Below the pieces are notes generated by a model. The model had not been told where the DNA came from, did not search any database, and was given only the letters and a program-made list of their open reading frames with translations. Both the position numbers and the translations under genes were made by a program. 64,000 nucleotides of DNA from Gymnorhina tibicen (lineage: Eukaryota > Chordata > Aves > Passeriformes > Artamidae). Each line of letters begins with the position of its first letter. Within the stretch, counting starts at the first letter, position 1. The stretch covers positions 348,516-412,515 of the forward strand of contig VXAZ01000404.1 in NCBI GenBank assembly GCA_013399875.1, written 5' to 3'. This document shows positions 54,593-64,000 of this stretch, piece after piece.

Positions 54593-55069
54593 GTAGGCAA
54601 ACATTCTGTGTCTGTTTTTTCTCTGCTGTATTTTAACCCCTAATCTCGGACAAGAGACTGTACAGAGATTAATAAAGCACAACTGGTTATAATTGAAAAC
54701 ATGCACCAGTGAAAAGAGTAGTTCTCTGTTCTACGGTGAAATGTGGGGTGGAAGTTCTTTTATTATTTTACTTTTGTATTTTTGAGAGGGAAGGGGAAAT
54801 ACATGGGGTTCAGTCAGAGAGCAGTTAATTTCAAAATGCATTTCTGTAAGTTAGCAAAATTTTTTGCTCCATTGTTTTAATTAGGTGGATATGTCCCTGC
54901 TGGTTTTGTCCTTTTTTAATGACTTTGCCTTTGACACTGTAATATTCTCATTTGTCAGAAGGTCATCTTTCCTTTAACATGTGTGAAGGTTCTCTTACGG
55001 GATGTGGTGGTGGTGTTTTTTATTTTTTTAGTTCACAGCTCCTGCTGATGAAATCTATTGTTTGTACAG
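54593..55069 (+). other. ZNF608 short intron (477 bp)
   Basis: The donor is GTAGGC and the acceptor is TTTGTACAG ending at 55069. The interval is AT-rich with T-runs upstream of the acceptor and no other recognisable feature. An open frame entering the next exon from inside this intron is a reading-frame accident. Confidence 0.92.
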
Positions 55070-57521
55070 GTTTTGTGAATCGCCGACAAGTGACCTGGAA
55101 ATGCGCGGAGGACGGGGCAGGGGAAAGAGGGCAAGGTCCGCTGCAGCTGCAGCTGTACCTGGGAATGATGCGAGTTTTGCAGAGTCCAGAGGACTTCAGA
55201 ATAAAAATCGAGGTGGTGCCAATGGGAAGGGGAGGAGGGGCAGCCTTAACTCAAGTGGACGCAGAACACCCCCAAACTGCGCCATGGATGAAGTCAAAGC
55301 CAGCCCCTCGTCCACAAACAAGAGGAAATCTAAGCCTCCTATGGAGCTAGACTTGAACTCCAGTTCAGAGGACAATAAGTCTGGAAAACGCATTCGTACT
55401 AACTCTAGAAGCACTCCCACCACCCCACAAGGGAAACCCGAAACTACTTTTTTGGACCAAGGCTGCTCTTCCCCAGTGCTGATTGATTGTCCTCACCCAA
55501 ACTGCAACAAGAAGTACAAGCACATTAACGGATTGCGTTACCATCAGGCTCATGCACACTTGGACCCAGAAAACAAACTGGAGTTTGAGCCTGACAGTGA
55601 AGACAAAATTTCAGACTGCGAGGAAGCACTGAGTAATGTGGCACTTGAATGCAGTGAGCAAAGCACAAATTTGCCAGGCTTTGATCCGCTAAAAGCACCG
55701 ACATCTCCTTCCTCCATTGCTACCCCAGGGACCCCCAAGGGAAAGAGGGAACTGACCAGCAATGGCCCTGGTTCAGTTATCAGTTCCAAAACTGGCAAGA
55801 ATTCTGGCAAAAAGAAGGGTCTGAACAGTGAATTGAACAGCCTTCCAGTAATTTCTAACATGGCAGCCACACTGGATAATTGCTCAGTAGCAGATGGCAA
55901 TTTGCAAACTGAAATGCCAAAATTGGAGGCTGAAGGGTTAATTGACAAGAAGAGTTTGGGCGATAAAGGCAAGAAATCTAACAATTGCAAAGTGGATAAA
56001 AACCTTTCCAAACTGAAAACAGCCAGGCCCATTGCCCCAGCGCCAGCACCAACTCCTCCCCAGTTAATAGCTATACCTACTACAGCCTTTACAACCACCA
56101 CTACGGGGACAATACCGGGACTGCCCTCTCTAACAACTACTATTGTTCAGGCTACACCAAAGAGCCCTCCACTGAAACCTATTCAACCAAAGCCCACAAT
56201 TATGGGAGAGCCAAGCACTGTAAACCCAGCTCTCACATCACTCAAAGACAAAAAGAAAAAGGAGAAGCGAAAGCTGAAGGACAAAGAAAGCAAAGAGACG
56301 GGCAGCCCCAAGATGGATTCTAAGCTGGGGAAGCTGGAGGATTCAAAAGGGTCTGGAAAAGACTTATCTGGACATTTTTTAAAGGACCATCTCAACAAGA
56401 ATGAAGTGCTAGCTAATGGATTGTCAGAGTCTCAAGAGAGCAGGATGGCAAGTATTAAGGCTGAAGCTGATAAAGTTTACACATTCACAGACAATGCGCC
56501 CAGCCCTTCCATAGGGAGTGCCTCCAGGATGGAATGCAGCACTTTGGTGAATGGACAATCTGCCATGGCCCCACTGCACGTGTTGACACAGAATGGCGCA
56601 GACAGCACGGCCGCTAAAACCAACAGCCCTGCTTACTCAGATATTTCTGATGCAGCTGATGATGGTGGCTCTGACAGCAGGTCAGAGGGCATGAGGTCAA
56701 AGGCCAGCTCTCCATCAGATATTATTTCTAATAAAGATGGTGTTGTAAAAGGACATTCTTCAACCACAGCACAATCAGCTCAAGCAAAAGAGTCTCATTC
56801 TCCCTATTACCATGGCTACGATCCTTATTATTCCCCAAGTTACTTGCACTCTGGACAGGTCAGTGCCCCAGCAGCTGGGAACAGCAGTACCCCACAGGGG
56901 CTGAAGATTAAAAAAGAGGCTGAGGAAGAGGCTGAAAAGAAAGACAAGGCAGAATCGTCAGATGCCAAGAAAAGCGAAAGCACTTCCTCTAATTTGCAGC
57001 CGCAACATCAGTCAGTAATAACTCAAAGACACCCTGCACTTGCTCAGTCACTTTATTATGGACAGTATGCCTACGGGCTCTATATGGACCAAAAGTCCTT
57101 AATGGCCTCCAATCCTGCTTACAGGCAGCAGTATGAAAAGTACTATGAGGACCAGAGACTAGCAGAACAGAAAATGACACAAAGTGGGAGGGATTGTGAA
57201 AGGAAGAATGACCCCCCCTTGAAGGAGATTGGGAAGGATGACAACAAGCAGAAAAATATTCCATCTGCCACTATTTCAAAGGCCCCTTCAACTCCGGAGT
57301 CCAGCAAAAATAACACTAAAATAGGGTCGTCAGTTCCTAACAAAGGTGAGGAGACAAGCAAATCACAGATCCTTTCCAATCACCAGCAGCAGCTTCAGTC
57401 TGACACTTTCAAAGCCAAACAAATGGAAAACCACCAGCTTATAAAGGAGGCTGTGGAGATGAAATCTGTTATGGACTCCATGAAGCAAACAGGAGTAGAT
57501 CCAACCACAAGATTTAAACAG
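55070..57521 (+). CDS. ZNF608: ZNF608 large exon with the single C2H2 zinc finger
   Basis: The exon is 2452 nt: one base completing an arginine codon, then 817 codons, ending at donor CAG|GTGAGA. In order it encodes the end of the conserved block ([20 protein letters not shown], a basic nuclear-localisation-like segment), a serine/lysine-rich stretch ([11 protein letters not shown]), the C2H2 finger ([19 protein letters not shown]), then a long predicted-disordered chain. That chain has a proline/threonine-rich part ([14 protein letters not shown]), a lysine-rich charged part ([14 protein letters not shown]), conserved short blocks ([19 protein letters not shown] and [15 protein letters not shown]), a tyrosine-rich run ([17 protein letters not shown]), and a glutamine/tyrosine segment ([17 protein letters not shown]). 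In the window's numbering these are residues 116-932. There is no start codon of its own; an in-frame ATG at 55095 is internal. Confidence 0.96.
55488..55559 (+). other. ZNF608: C2H2 zinc finger of ZNF608
   Basis: The segment encodes Cys-X4-Cys, a 12-residue spacer with the family sequence [11 protein letters not shown], and a His-X4-His end with an extra internal histidine. It falls at about residues 255-278 of the window's protein. A single finger of this spacing is the hallmark of the ZNF608/609 family; all four metal-ligand positions are present. Confidence 0.93.
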
Positions 57522-57668
57522 GTGAGATCACAGGAAATGAAACAAGAATGTCTTGGTTTATATTTTAAGTCATGTGAGATTTTCTCCCTGATTCTGCTGT
57601 GTTCTTCTGCCTCTGCAGCCAAACAAGCTCCACCATCCTTTTTTCATGCTGGATGGTATTGTAGTCTG

Positions 57669-57723
57669 TGAATAGACCAATAAACCTTCCAGTTGAGCTG
57701 TTTGAAAAGAACAAAAAAATAAA
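57669..57723 (+). promoter_or_regulatory. ZNF608: Possible intronic polyadenylation region
   Basis: The frame of the large exon, read through its donor, stops at 57669-57671. AATAAA hexamers follow at 57679-57684 and 57718-57723. The arrangement would suit a shortened transcript, but no cleavage evidence is available from sequence. Confidence 0.3.
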
Positions 57724-58103
57724 TTAAAAAGTCTAGTAAGGTGGTGACAGAACCCAGGCTTAAGACCTGAATAGACTATTTTACATTATATGCATGAATA
57801 AAATAGAATTAGATTTCTCTTTTAGATGTAAATTCTAAGCATTTTGCTTAGTTCAGAAATGAGAAATTTCAAGCAAAATAAGCAGCTTTCATTGTGAGAG
57901 GACTTAAAGTAGATTTGAAACATGGTTTGAAGTGTTTCTTTTTTTTGTTAAATGACAGTTGGCATTTACTAAAGATGGGTGAGCTGGTTCTTTGAAGAGT
58001 TGGCTTAAAGCACAGCTCTTTATCTTAACCCAAGGTGACCTTTCTGAAGCAGTTAAGTTCCCCTTCTCTCCTCAACCAACCTCAAGCCCCTACAGGCCTA
58101 CAC

Positions 58104-58182
58104 AATGGATGAAATCCTCTCTCCATTGAAGTCAGGGATAGTTTTGCCATTGACTTCAGTGTAACCACAATTTTATCCAGTG
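58104..58182. repeat. Old interspersed-repeat-like dyad
   Basis: CATTGAAGTCA (58124-58134) and TGACTTCAGTG (58151-58161) form an 11-bp arm pair with one mismatch around GGGATAGTTTTGCCAT. The word order CCATTGAAGTCA, AGTTTTGCCATTGACTTCA resembles an ancient repeat common in sauropsid genomes; I cannot name the family. Confidence 0.45.
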
Positions 58183-59297
58183 GCTTCATGCTGACCTTCG
58201 TAGATGTCACATTGCCTTCATTTGAGGCAATGCGACTGTCTCCGTGCTCTGAACTGGAGCCTCAATGCTTGGTGCTTTCATGTTCTGGTGTATGGTACAT
58301 CCCAGACTTCACCCTTACGGGCTGTCTTTCAAGGTACAGCGGGGTCAGGGGAGTGGGAGTAGGGAGCTCTAAAGGAAGTGGGATGGTACAGCCCTAAGTA
58401 AGAGAAGATTTCTGCTGATTCAAGTGAGTATTTGAAGCAGACTGTCCAAGCGTTTAGTTGTGGGCTTATGTTTCTGTGGTGTGTGCCATAAATGTCTGTC
58501 AGTTGGAGAAAATGTTTACAATTAGCTCTTGCACACCCGGTATTAGAAAAGAAGTCTTCCTGTTACTTCTCCATACCAATTTGCTGTGGTGTTGTAAAGA
58601 ACTCAGCTACCTAATTCTATCATATGTTTATCAACTGGTCTGTGTAATATATTATGTAAAAAAGTATTTACAGTGCCCAGTACATGTTCTTTAAACCATG
58701 TCATCCTGATCCAGTAAATACTTGCCCATCTGTAACTGTACAAACTTAAAGTAAGATTGTCAGCTGAAAAAGTGCTTTAATGTCTGACTTCCACTGATTC
58801 CTAGATGTTTGTAATATCAGAGGCAGTATTAGAATCTTTCCAGCTAGATCAGCTTTTCATGTGCATTGTTCCAGGTATTCGAAGTGCTCTGGCATATCAT
58901 TAGCCAGCTCTAATTTTGTGGTTCACAGATACTTTTTGCTCTCTAGTGGGAAAAATCTCTCTGTGGGCTTTAATTAAAATGTTTTATGAATAACATGGTC
59001 TCAGAACTTTATTACATTGCATATGTATTTCATGATTAAACTAGTTAAAGGCATGAAGAAGGATATAAGATGAAGCAATTGAATTAAATTTTGATAATAG
59101 ACTCTTGCTCCTTCATGGGAATATTGGTTTGACTTTGAGCTCGAGGCACTCTGTAGCAAGCAAACCTCTCCTCTATGTAATAGGGATATGGTATTAAAAC
59201 AGCTATTAAAAATACATTAACTGAAATATGGGAAATATCAATAACAAACTTAGTTCTACATCTAAGTTCAGAACAATCTTTTTCTCCTCTGCATTAG

Positions 59298-59715
59298 GAT
59301 CCGGATTCACGAACATGGCATCATTATGTCTATCAGCCCAAATACCTTGATCAGCAAAAATCAGAAGAACTTGATCGGGAGAAAAAATTAAAAGAAGACA
59401 GCCCTAGAAAAACACCTAACAAGGAAAGTTCCCTGCCTAACCTTCCTGTCTCATTAGCAAGCATTAAAGAGGAGCCTAAAGAGGTCAAGCGTTCTGATTC
59501 TCAATCAGTGGATGAGAGCAAGATAAAAAACGATGATCAAAAGACTCCTGTAAATTGGAAGGACTCTCGGGGTGCTAGAGTAGCAGTTTCCTCACCAATG
59601 AGTCAGCATCAGTCATACATCCAGTACTTGCATGCTTATCCATATCCGCAGATGTACGATCCCAACCATCCAGCCTATCGCGCAGTCTCTCCTGTCCTAA
59701 TGCACAGCTATCCTG
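59298..59715 (+). CDS. ZNF608: ZNF608 exon: C-terminal region
   Basis: The 418-nt exon opens exactly on a codon, [20 protein letters not shown], and ends after one base of a glycine codon at donor CTG|GTATGT. It contains a lysine/glutamate-rich segment ([17 protein letters not shown]), a KEEPK motif resembling a SUMO-acceptor context (IKEEPKEVK; inference), then a tyrosine/proline-rich block, SHQSYIQ-like, around [20 protein letters not shown]. These blocks match ZNF608 and have diverged equivalents in ZNF609. Reading through the donor would add only about ten non-family residues before a stop. Confidence 0.95.
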
Positions 59716-60254
59716 GTATGTATTCCGAAATTTTGCGCTCTAGTTAAGATTTGCATCCTCAAGTTCAGCAAAGCCTGCATTTTAATATTTCTGTTAGTAG
59801 CTAGGGTAAATTAGAAGCTTCGTGGGTGACATTGTGTTGCTTGTGCTTCCACTAGGGAAAGTTCTGTAGATGAAACTGATTTAATACAAGATGTTTCTTT
59901 TATGAACTCTCAAGTTTCTCAACACTTGACAGTCTGCTGTTGCTGTTAGACTGAGAGATAGTTTATTGCCTATAAAAATATTCTAAGCACTTACTGTCAG
60001 AACCATTATAGTTACTATTCCTTTTACTTAAAGAGGACCCATAAATGTCTGAAATGGCTATCAACTCAACCCTCTTTATAACCTCCATTCATCAGGGTAA
60101 ATTAGGTGATGAAATTGAAGAGCAGTGGTGCCATTTGGTAGTCATGTGATCTACTTTTGATGTTATTCTCAGTTCTGACATTGTCTCCTCCTACTCTGAT
60201 ATAATCAAAATGTAAAAACAATAACTTGACATGGTATTTATTGTTTACCTGCAG
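59716..60254 (+). other. ZNF608 intron (539 bp)
   Basis: The donor is GTATGT and the acceptor TACCTGCAG ends at 60254. It is unique AT-rich sequence with no recognisable feature. Confidence 0.92.
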
Positions 60255-60427
60255 GGGCCTACCTCTCTCCAGGATTTCATTATCCAGTTTATGGGAAGAT
60301 GTCAGGGAGAGAAGAGGCAGAGAAGGTCAATACCAGCCCAAGCATCAATGCAAAATCAACCACTGAGTCCAAAGCACTGGATTTGCTCCAGCAGCATGCC
60401 AACCAGTATCGCAGCAAGTCACCTGTT
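60255..60427 (+). CDS. ZNF608: ZNF608 exon: C-terminal tyrosine/proline block
   Basis: The 173-nt exon completes a glycine codon and then encodes 57 codons starting [20 protein letters not shown] and finishing with [21 protein letters not shown]. The LLQQHANQY segment is a short amphipathic stretch conserved in both paralogues. The acceptor is CCTGCAG and the donor GTT|GTAAGG, which is a less usual exonic end (T rather than G at the last base); the next exon begins in frame with [10 protein letters not shown], which supports this choice. Confidence 0.93.
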
Positions 60428-61348
60428 GTAAGGCTTCATCCGTTCTTACTGAAGAGTGTTACGTACGGGAAGGGGCAGAGCAGGGACATAATCATAGGAA
60501 GCACACAATCTGGCATCAAGCTATGAATGCATGATTCTTCTTTATAGTACTGCTTTCAATAAAAGCAATTTATAGGATGCTTCTGTGGCATAAACTGGAA
60601 GTGACACACACATCTAACACAGTTCTGTGCTGAGTTTTCCTATCTTGGACGGACTCATATAGAAATACAGATTAAGAGATCCCTCCTGGTGCACAGATTT
60701 TTGCAGTTAAACAGGAAACTCCTGTTTGGAAACAGATAATGAAGTGAGAAGTTGGGCTATGGGATTTGATAATATCCCCTCCTTGTATTTGCCAAGAATC
60801 CACATCTTCCAAGTAGCTGATTACCAGCCCCCATTTCTGAAGATTTACAAACAAGATTTACAAAGCTGGAACAAATACTGTTATTTCACTTTCAAATAAG
60901 TTGGTGCTGGTTTTAATTGTGAGCAAGTCACTGACTCTCATTCTATTTTTTAAAAGGTTTTTCTGTTATTCAGTCAAACTTGATCCCCAGAGTGCTTTAG
61001 AAGATTGAGGATTAATTAACATCCATTTTCAGCAGCTCACCTAGGTTGTTCAGGCATTGGCAAGCCAGCTGAGCTTCAGGGAGCCAAAACTAGAAGTCAC
61101 CATGGTGTTTTCAAGATGCAATGTGTTGCCTCAAAATCTCTGTGCATTGGGAAAAATTCCATTAGCCAGAAAGACTAGCATTAGATTAGAATCCAGTACA
61201 AATATTCCAGTAGAGATACTTCTTCAGAAAAAATTAGCTTAATCATTTGTATTCAAAAAGTTTTTGTCAGGTAGTAGCACATGGTTTTGTTGTGATTTCA
61301 TCTCTTTTAAAATTCTCACATCAGTTTTCTTTCACTTTCTATTACTAG
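60428..61348 (+). other. ZNF608 intron (921 bp)
   Basis: The donor is GTAAGG and the acceptor ATTACTAG ends at 61348. No repeat or other feature was recognised in it. Confidence 0.91.
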
Positions 61349-61502
61349 CCTGTGGAAAAATCACCAGCTGAGCGTGAACGGGAAGCAGAAAGGGAGCGAG
61401 ACCGCCATTCTCCTTTCAGCCAGCGGCATCTCCACACACACCACCATACACATGTTGGAATGGGCTACCCCCTTATACCTGGACAGTATGACCCATTTCA
61501 AG
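61349..61502 (+). CDS. ZNF608: ZNF608 exon: charged and histidine-rich C-terminal part
   Basis: The 154-nt exon encodes 51 codons plus one base. It opens PVEKSPAE, continues with an alternating arginine/glutamate run ([13 protein letters not shown]), then a histidine-rich stretch ([17 protein letters not shown]) and finishes IPGQYDPFQ. The donor is AAG|GTAAGC. The charged run and His cluster are characteristic of the ZNF608/609 tail; ZNF609 has a longer uninterrupted histidine run at the equivalent place. Confidence 0.94.
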
Positions 61503-62754
61503 GTAAGCAGAAAATTTTCAGTGGATGGGTTTGGCTTGCCTCATGGAATTGTTGCCTTGACATTGGAAATCGTGCCTACATGAAGCATTTTGAATAGAGA
61601 CACCTTTTTTAAATCAGAAGTGCTTTACGTTTAGGAAGAAGGCTTGAAAATTCATGGCATGTGCTAGCAATAAATTAATAGCTTAATGCCTGAGAAATAC
61701 CAAGTTTTGTTTCCAAAACTGGGTGTCAGAGCATTATTAAAGATGTACCAGTTAGGCTGCCATCCACATGAATGTTTTGATTCCTCCCACAAACTGACAT
61801 TAACTGGCTGAAAGGCAGTAAAAAATCCAAACCAAACAACCTCCTTTTTGTATAATTAGGGTTGTGTAAGCAATGGAGGAAGTGTAGCAAAGACAAAAGC
61901 TTTTTATACTGAACATATTTTATGTACAAGGCACTGCAGTCACAAGGGTTTGTGCTTGTTATAATTTGACTGTTTGAAAGAGGACTCTTTGTATTTTGGC
62001 AAATGCCGTGCACAAAGTTGCAGTCAGGGAAAAAGCAGCACAGTGAGATACGATTTATTCTCCCTAGGTTTTATACCAGTCTTTGAATGTTTTTTCTCTA
62101 ACTGTGGACTCTAGCTGAACTAAAAGGAGGTTTCCTCCCATGCAGCAAAGTACTTGCTACCACAATTGGTGGCTAAATGACATTTCTTCTCTACGTTCAC
62201 TTGGTGCCTCAGCACTTACTTTTCCTGTGTAAAAGTCTTGACATTTCTCAGTGTGATTCAGTGAATGCATATGCCTTTTGGGATGCATTATGCTTGTTCA
62301 GTAGCAAAACTGTAAAAATGGTAAGTTATTATGAAGTATTGTATCCTGAGCAGCTGGCATGTCGTTTCTGTAATTCACTGTGACTTTTGATTCTTCTTGT
62401 TTCCTGGTACCTATTATTTCTACTGAGCTTCCTATTCATGAACTCATACAAACCACTTAGCATCATGCAGTGCAGTATTTGGAAAGGAATGCAGTGAGCT
62501 GAAATGCTGTAATTTCTTGTAGAATATCTATCAAAGACAATTCAGTTTATTACAGAAAGGTATATTGATCATACTGGGAAGACTGTCTTGACAATGTTGC
62601 CTGCAATATTTGCCATTTATGTAGTGTTAACCCCCACACACACACACATTTTCTGGCTGTTTGCCTTAGAGATCCTTCCTACCATTTCTCTGAGCACAAA
62701 AATCCATTAAAACCAGACATACATCAGCATTCCTTTGTTTCTTCTTTCCCTCAG
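61503..62754 (+). other. ZNF608 intron (1252 bp)
   Basis: The donor is GTAAGC and the acceptor TTTCCCTCAG ends at 62754. It holds a short CA repeat at 62635-62648 and otherwise unremarkable AT-rich sequence. Confidence 0.91.
62635..62648. repeat. (CA)7 microsatellite
   Basis: Seven CA units lie about 105 bp upstream of the penultimate exon. Confidence 0.85.
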
Positions 62755-62836
62755 GATTGACCTCTGCTGCCCTTGTTGCCACTCAGCAGGTGGCTGCACA
62801 GGCATCTGCATCTGGTATGTTTCCTGCACAAAGAAG
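62755..62836 (+). CDS. ZNF608: ZNF608 penultimate exon
   Basis: The 82-nt exon completes a glycine and encodes [20 protein letters not shown], then MFPAQR, leaving two bases (AG) of an arginine codon at donor AAG|GTAAAT. The alanine/glutamine-rich tail matches ZNF608. The donor overlaps an in-frame TAA (62838-62840), so an unspliced message would end in RR instead of RRE. An AATAAA lies at 62847-62852. I prefer the spliced form because the downstream exon restores the terminus I recall from mammalian ZNF608. Confidence 0.9.
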
Positions 62837-63795
62837 GTAAATAACCAATAAATTATATATTGTAACATAGAGAGGAGAAAGCAAATCATAGAGTTTTTAC
62901 CCTGATGGTGTGCGTGTCCTTGTATGACACAGTTTTCAAGGTTGAGGAAAAACTTTGGGTTAATTGCAGTTTTGTTCTCCTTAAAATGACATTTTGTCCT
63001 TCCTTAGTTGTGTTCTTTATCTGTAACATAGGTCACTAAGAAAGAACAAGTATTCTGTCTTCCAAGATTTTCCATAGAGTGTGTTTTAAGGACTGGTATT
63101 AAGATAAAACAAGAGATTATGAAATTTAAGATCCAAATTTTTAATAAAATCATTTTAAAATTAATGTTCAGTTGACTACACGCATGACCAGAAAAACTTA
63201 GTATTTTATTTAATCTGCAAGTCGGCCTGGTTTGCTGATCTTGCTTTCAGAGAGGTTTGCTTGGGAGCCCATTAGAGATGGCTTCATATTTAAGGTACGC
63301 ACCCATTTCACACATTTGCCTCTCAGTTATTTGCTAGGTTGTCAAGAGGAAAACTTCTGTACTATGATGATCCTATATTCAGTGAAAATCCCAAAGCATC
63401 TTTTAACATTAGGATTTTGTTCATAGCTGCCATGTTAAGCCTCAGAGTTTACTGTATTAAATAGAACCATGAAGGTCCCTGTTACGGGCGTCTGTCTGCA
63501 AGCTGATGCTGAAACAAGCAACCGTTAGCTGGAAGTATTTGAGTAAGAAGGGTTTGTAGCCCTGAAAGAGCTGATGGATGATAGGGTATCAGAACCCAGA
63601 AGATAAATCCTGGCACAGGTTACTTCTTAGGATGTTGTTCCTGGCAGGGGAGGGATGAGGACATGGCTTGATGTCTTTTCTTCTTGGGTTTGAGAATACT
63701 TGTATGGATTCCATTTCATGGTGCATTCAAGGTGCAGGACAAAAAGTGTGAGGAAAGGATGTTGCTGACTAAAACCTTTTTCCTTCTCTTTTCAG
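62837..63795 (+). other. ZNF608 last intron (959 bp)
   Basis: The donor is GTAAAT and the acceptor CTCTTTTCAG ends at 63795, behind a long polypyrimidine tract (63777-63792). No other feature was recognised. Confidence 0.85.
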
Positions 63796-63802
63796 AGAAT
63801 GA
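63796..63802 (+). CDS. ZNF608: ZNF608 terminal exon, last coding bases and stop
   Basis: The first base completes the arginine codon begun at 62835-62836, followed by one glutamate codon and the stop TGA at 63800-63802. The protein therefore ends AQRRE. This agrees with the mammalian C-terminus as I remember it. The good acceptor with its pyrimidine tract and the correct phase support the call; the coding part is only seven bases, so frame evidence alone is limited. Confidence 0.82.
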
Positions 63803-64000
63803 TGAATTTGGGGATGAACATTGTCATGTGACTGGATCACATGAGGAAGCGCTTTATTACAGACATCAGTTCCATGGTGTTAATTTGAAATGCCTTAATG
63901 GCAGGCAAAAACCAGTCATTTCATTTTTGTAAATTGCAGATTTTATCACAGAGTAACAAATGTTGCTGTAATTAGACTTCTGTTTTTATATATATATATG
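63803..64000 (+). other. ZNF608: ZNF608 3' UTR, beginning
   Basis: The sequence follows the stop codon in the terminal exon and runs off the window end. No AATAAA is present in the visible part, so the polyadenylation site lies beyond 64000. The visible end is a (TA)n run at 63987-63998. Confidence 0.75.
63987..63998. repeat. (TA)n run
   Basis: Six TA units lie in the 3' UTR at the window end. Confidence 0.8.

Larger units (their letters stand above)
57522..59297 (+). other. ZNF608 intron (1776 bp)
   Basis: The donor is GTGAGA and the acceptor GCATTAG ends at 59297. The frame from the upstream exon stays open to a TGA at 57669-57671, followed by two AATAAA hexamers (57679 and 57718), which could support premature polyadenylation. 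A dyad at 58124-58161 resembles an old interspersed repeat. Nothing else is recognisable. Confidence 0.9.
18769..63802 (+). other. ZNF608: ZNF608 gene, 3' part (eight exons, coding span)
   Basis: Eight exons joined by GT/AG introns give an uninterrupted frame of 1209 codons plus stop (256+88+2452+418+173+154+82+7 nt). The translation matches ZNF608 as I remember it from mammals over its whole length, and differs from the paralogue ZNF609 in the central and C-terminal regions. Known for the family: nuclear proteins with one C2H2 finger in a long, low-complexity chain; Drosophila Scribbler/Brakeless is a transcriptional corepressor, ZNF609 has been linked to NIPBL and Integrator, and mouse Zfp608 has been reported to repress Rag1/Rag2 in thymocytes. 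The N-terminal ~300 residues, the promoter and 5' UTR are upstream of the window. Intron phases in order are 1, 2, 0, 1, 0, 1, 2. Identity is by recall, not by search. Confidence 0.95.

Noticed and set aside
55062..55069. Apparent start codon giving the large exon its own N-terminus
   Set aside because: The frame upstream of 55070 is intron sequence behind a good acceptor (TTTGTACAG), and joining to 54592 restores the family sequence PPRFCESP.
55550..56101. 183-codon open frame antisense to the large ZNF608 exon
   Set aside because: It lies opposite a strongly constrained coding exon, is low in complexity and matches nothing known; it is a shadow of the real frame.
59716..59747. Read-through of the 418-nt exon into a short tail
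   Set aside because: Only about ten extra residues before a stop, while the splice to 60255 continues the conserved AYLSPG sequence.
1..64000. CRISPR arrays, tRNA or rRNA genes, phage or plasmid features
   Set aside because: No regularly spaced repeats with unique spacers, no cloverleaf with the conserved T-loop words, and no prokaryotic gene organisation were seen on either strand.

Overview
This is vertebrate, almost certainly avian, genomic DNA. Every supported coding segment belongs to one gene on the + strand: the 3' part of ZNF608, which encodes the zinc finger protein 608 of the ZNF608/ZNF609/Scribbler-Brakeless family. The bird assignment rests on two antisense CR1 LINE 3' ends of the sauropsid type (starting with a copy of the ATCATAGAAT tail motif), otherwise sparse interspersed repeats, and close agreement of the exons with what I remember of amniote ZNF608. 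No second protein-coding gene, tRNA, rRNA or CRISPR array was found.

Layout. Positions 1-18768 are the downstream part of an intron; the exons for the N-terminal ~300 residues lie upstream of the window. Eight exons follow: 18769-19024, 54505-54592, 55070-57521 (very large, carrying the single C2H2 finger), 59298-59715, 60255-60427, 61349-61502, 62755-62836, and a last exon from 63796 that supplies the final codon pieces and the stop at 63800-63802, then 3' UTR running off the window. Exon boundaries were set from GT/AG sites plus reading-frame continuity. The joined coding sequence is 3630 nt, giving 1209 residues and a stop with no frame break. Against the ~1512 residues I recall for human ZNF608, about 300 residues are missing upstream.

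The intron between 19025 and 54504 is about 35.5 kb and holds most of the window. It contains simple repeats, two CR1 fragments, recurring G/T- or A/C-rich tracts, a 35-bp tandem duplication and several stretches that look like candidate conserved regulatory DNA (octamer and homeodomain-type sites, perfect hairpins). These regulatory calls are inferences without alignment support.

The most useful observations concern mRNA processing. An in-frame TAA overlaps the last splice donor (AG|GTAAAT), so splicing gives a C-terminus ending QRRE and retention gives QRR, with an AATAAA seven bases past that TAA. The big exon also reads through its donor for 49 codons to a stop followed immediately by two AATAAA hexamers, a possible intronic-polyadenylation isoform. 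I did not find evidence for a wholly new biological system.
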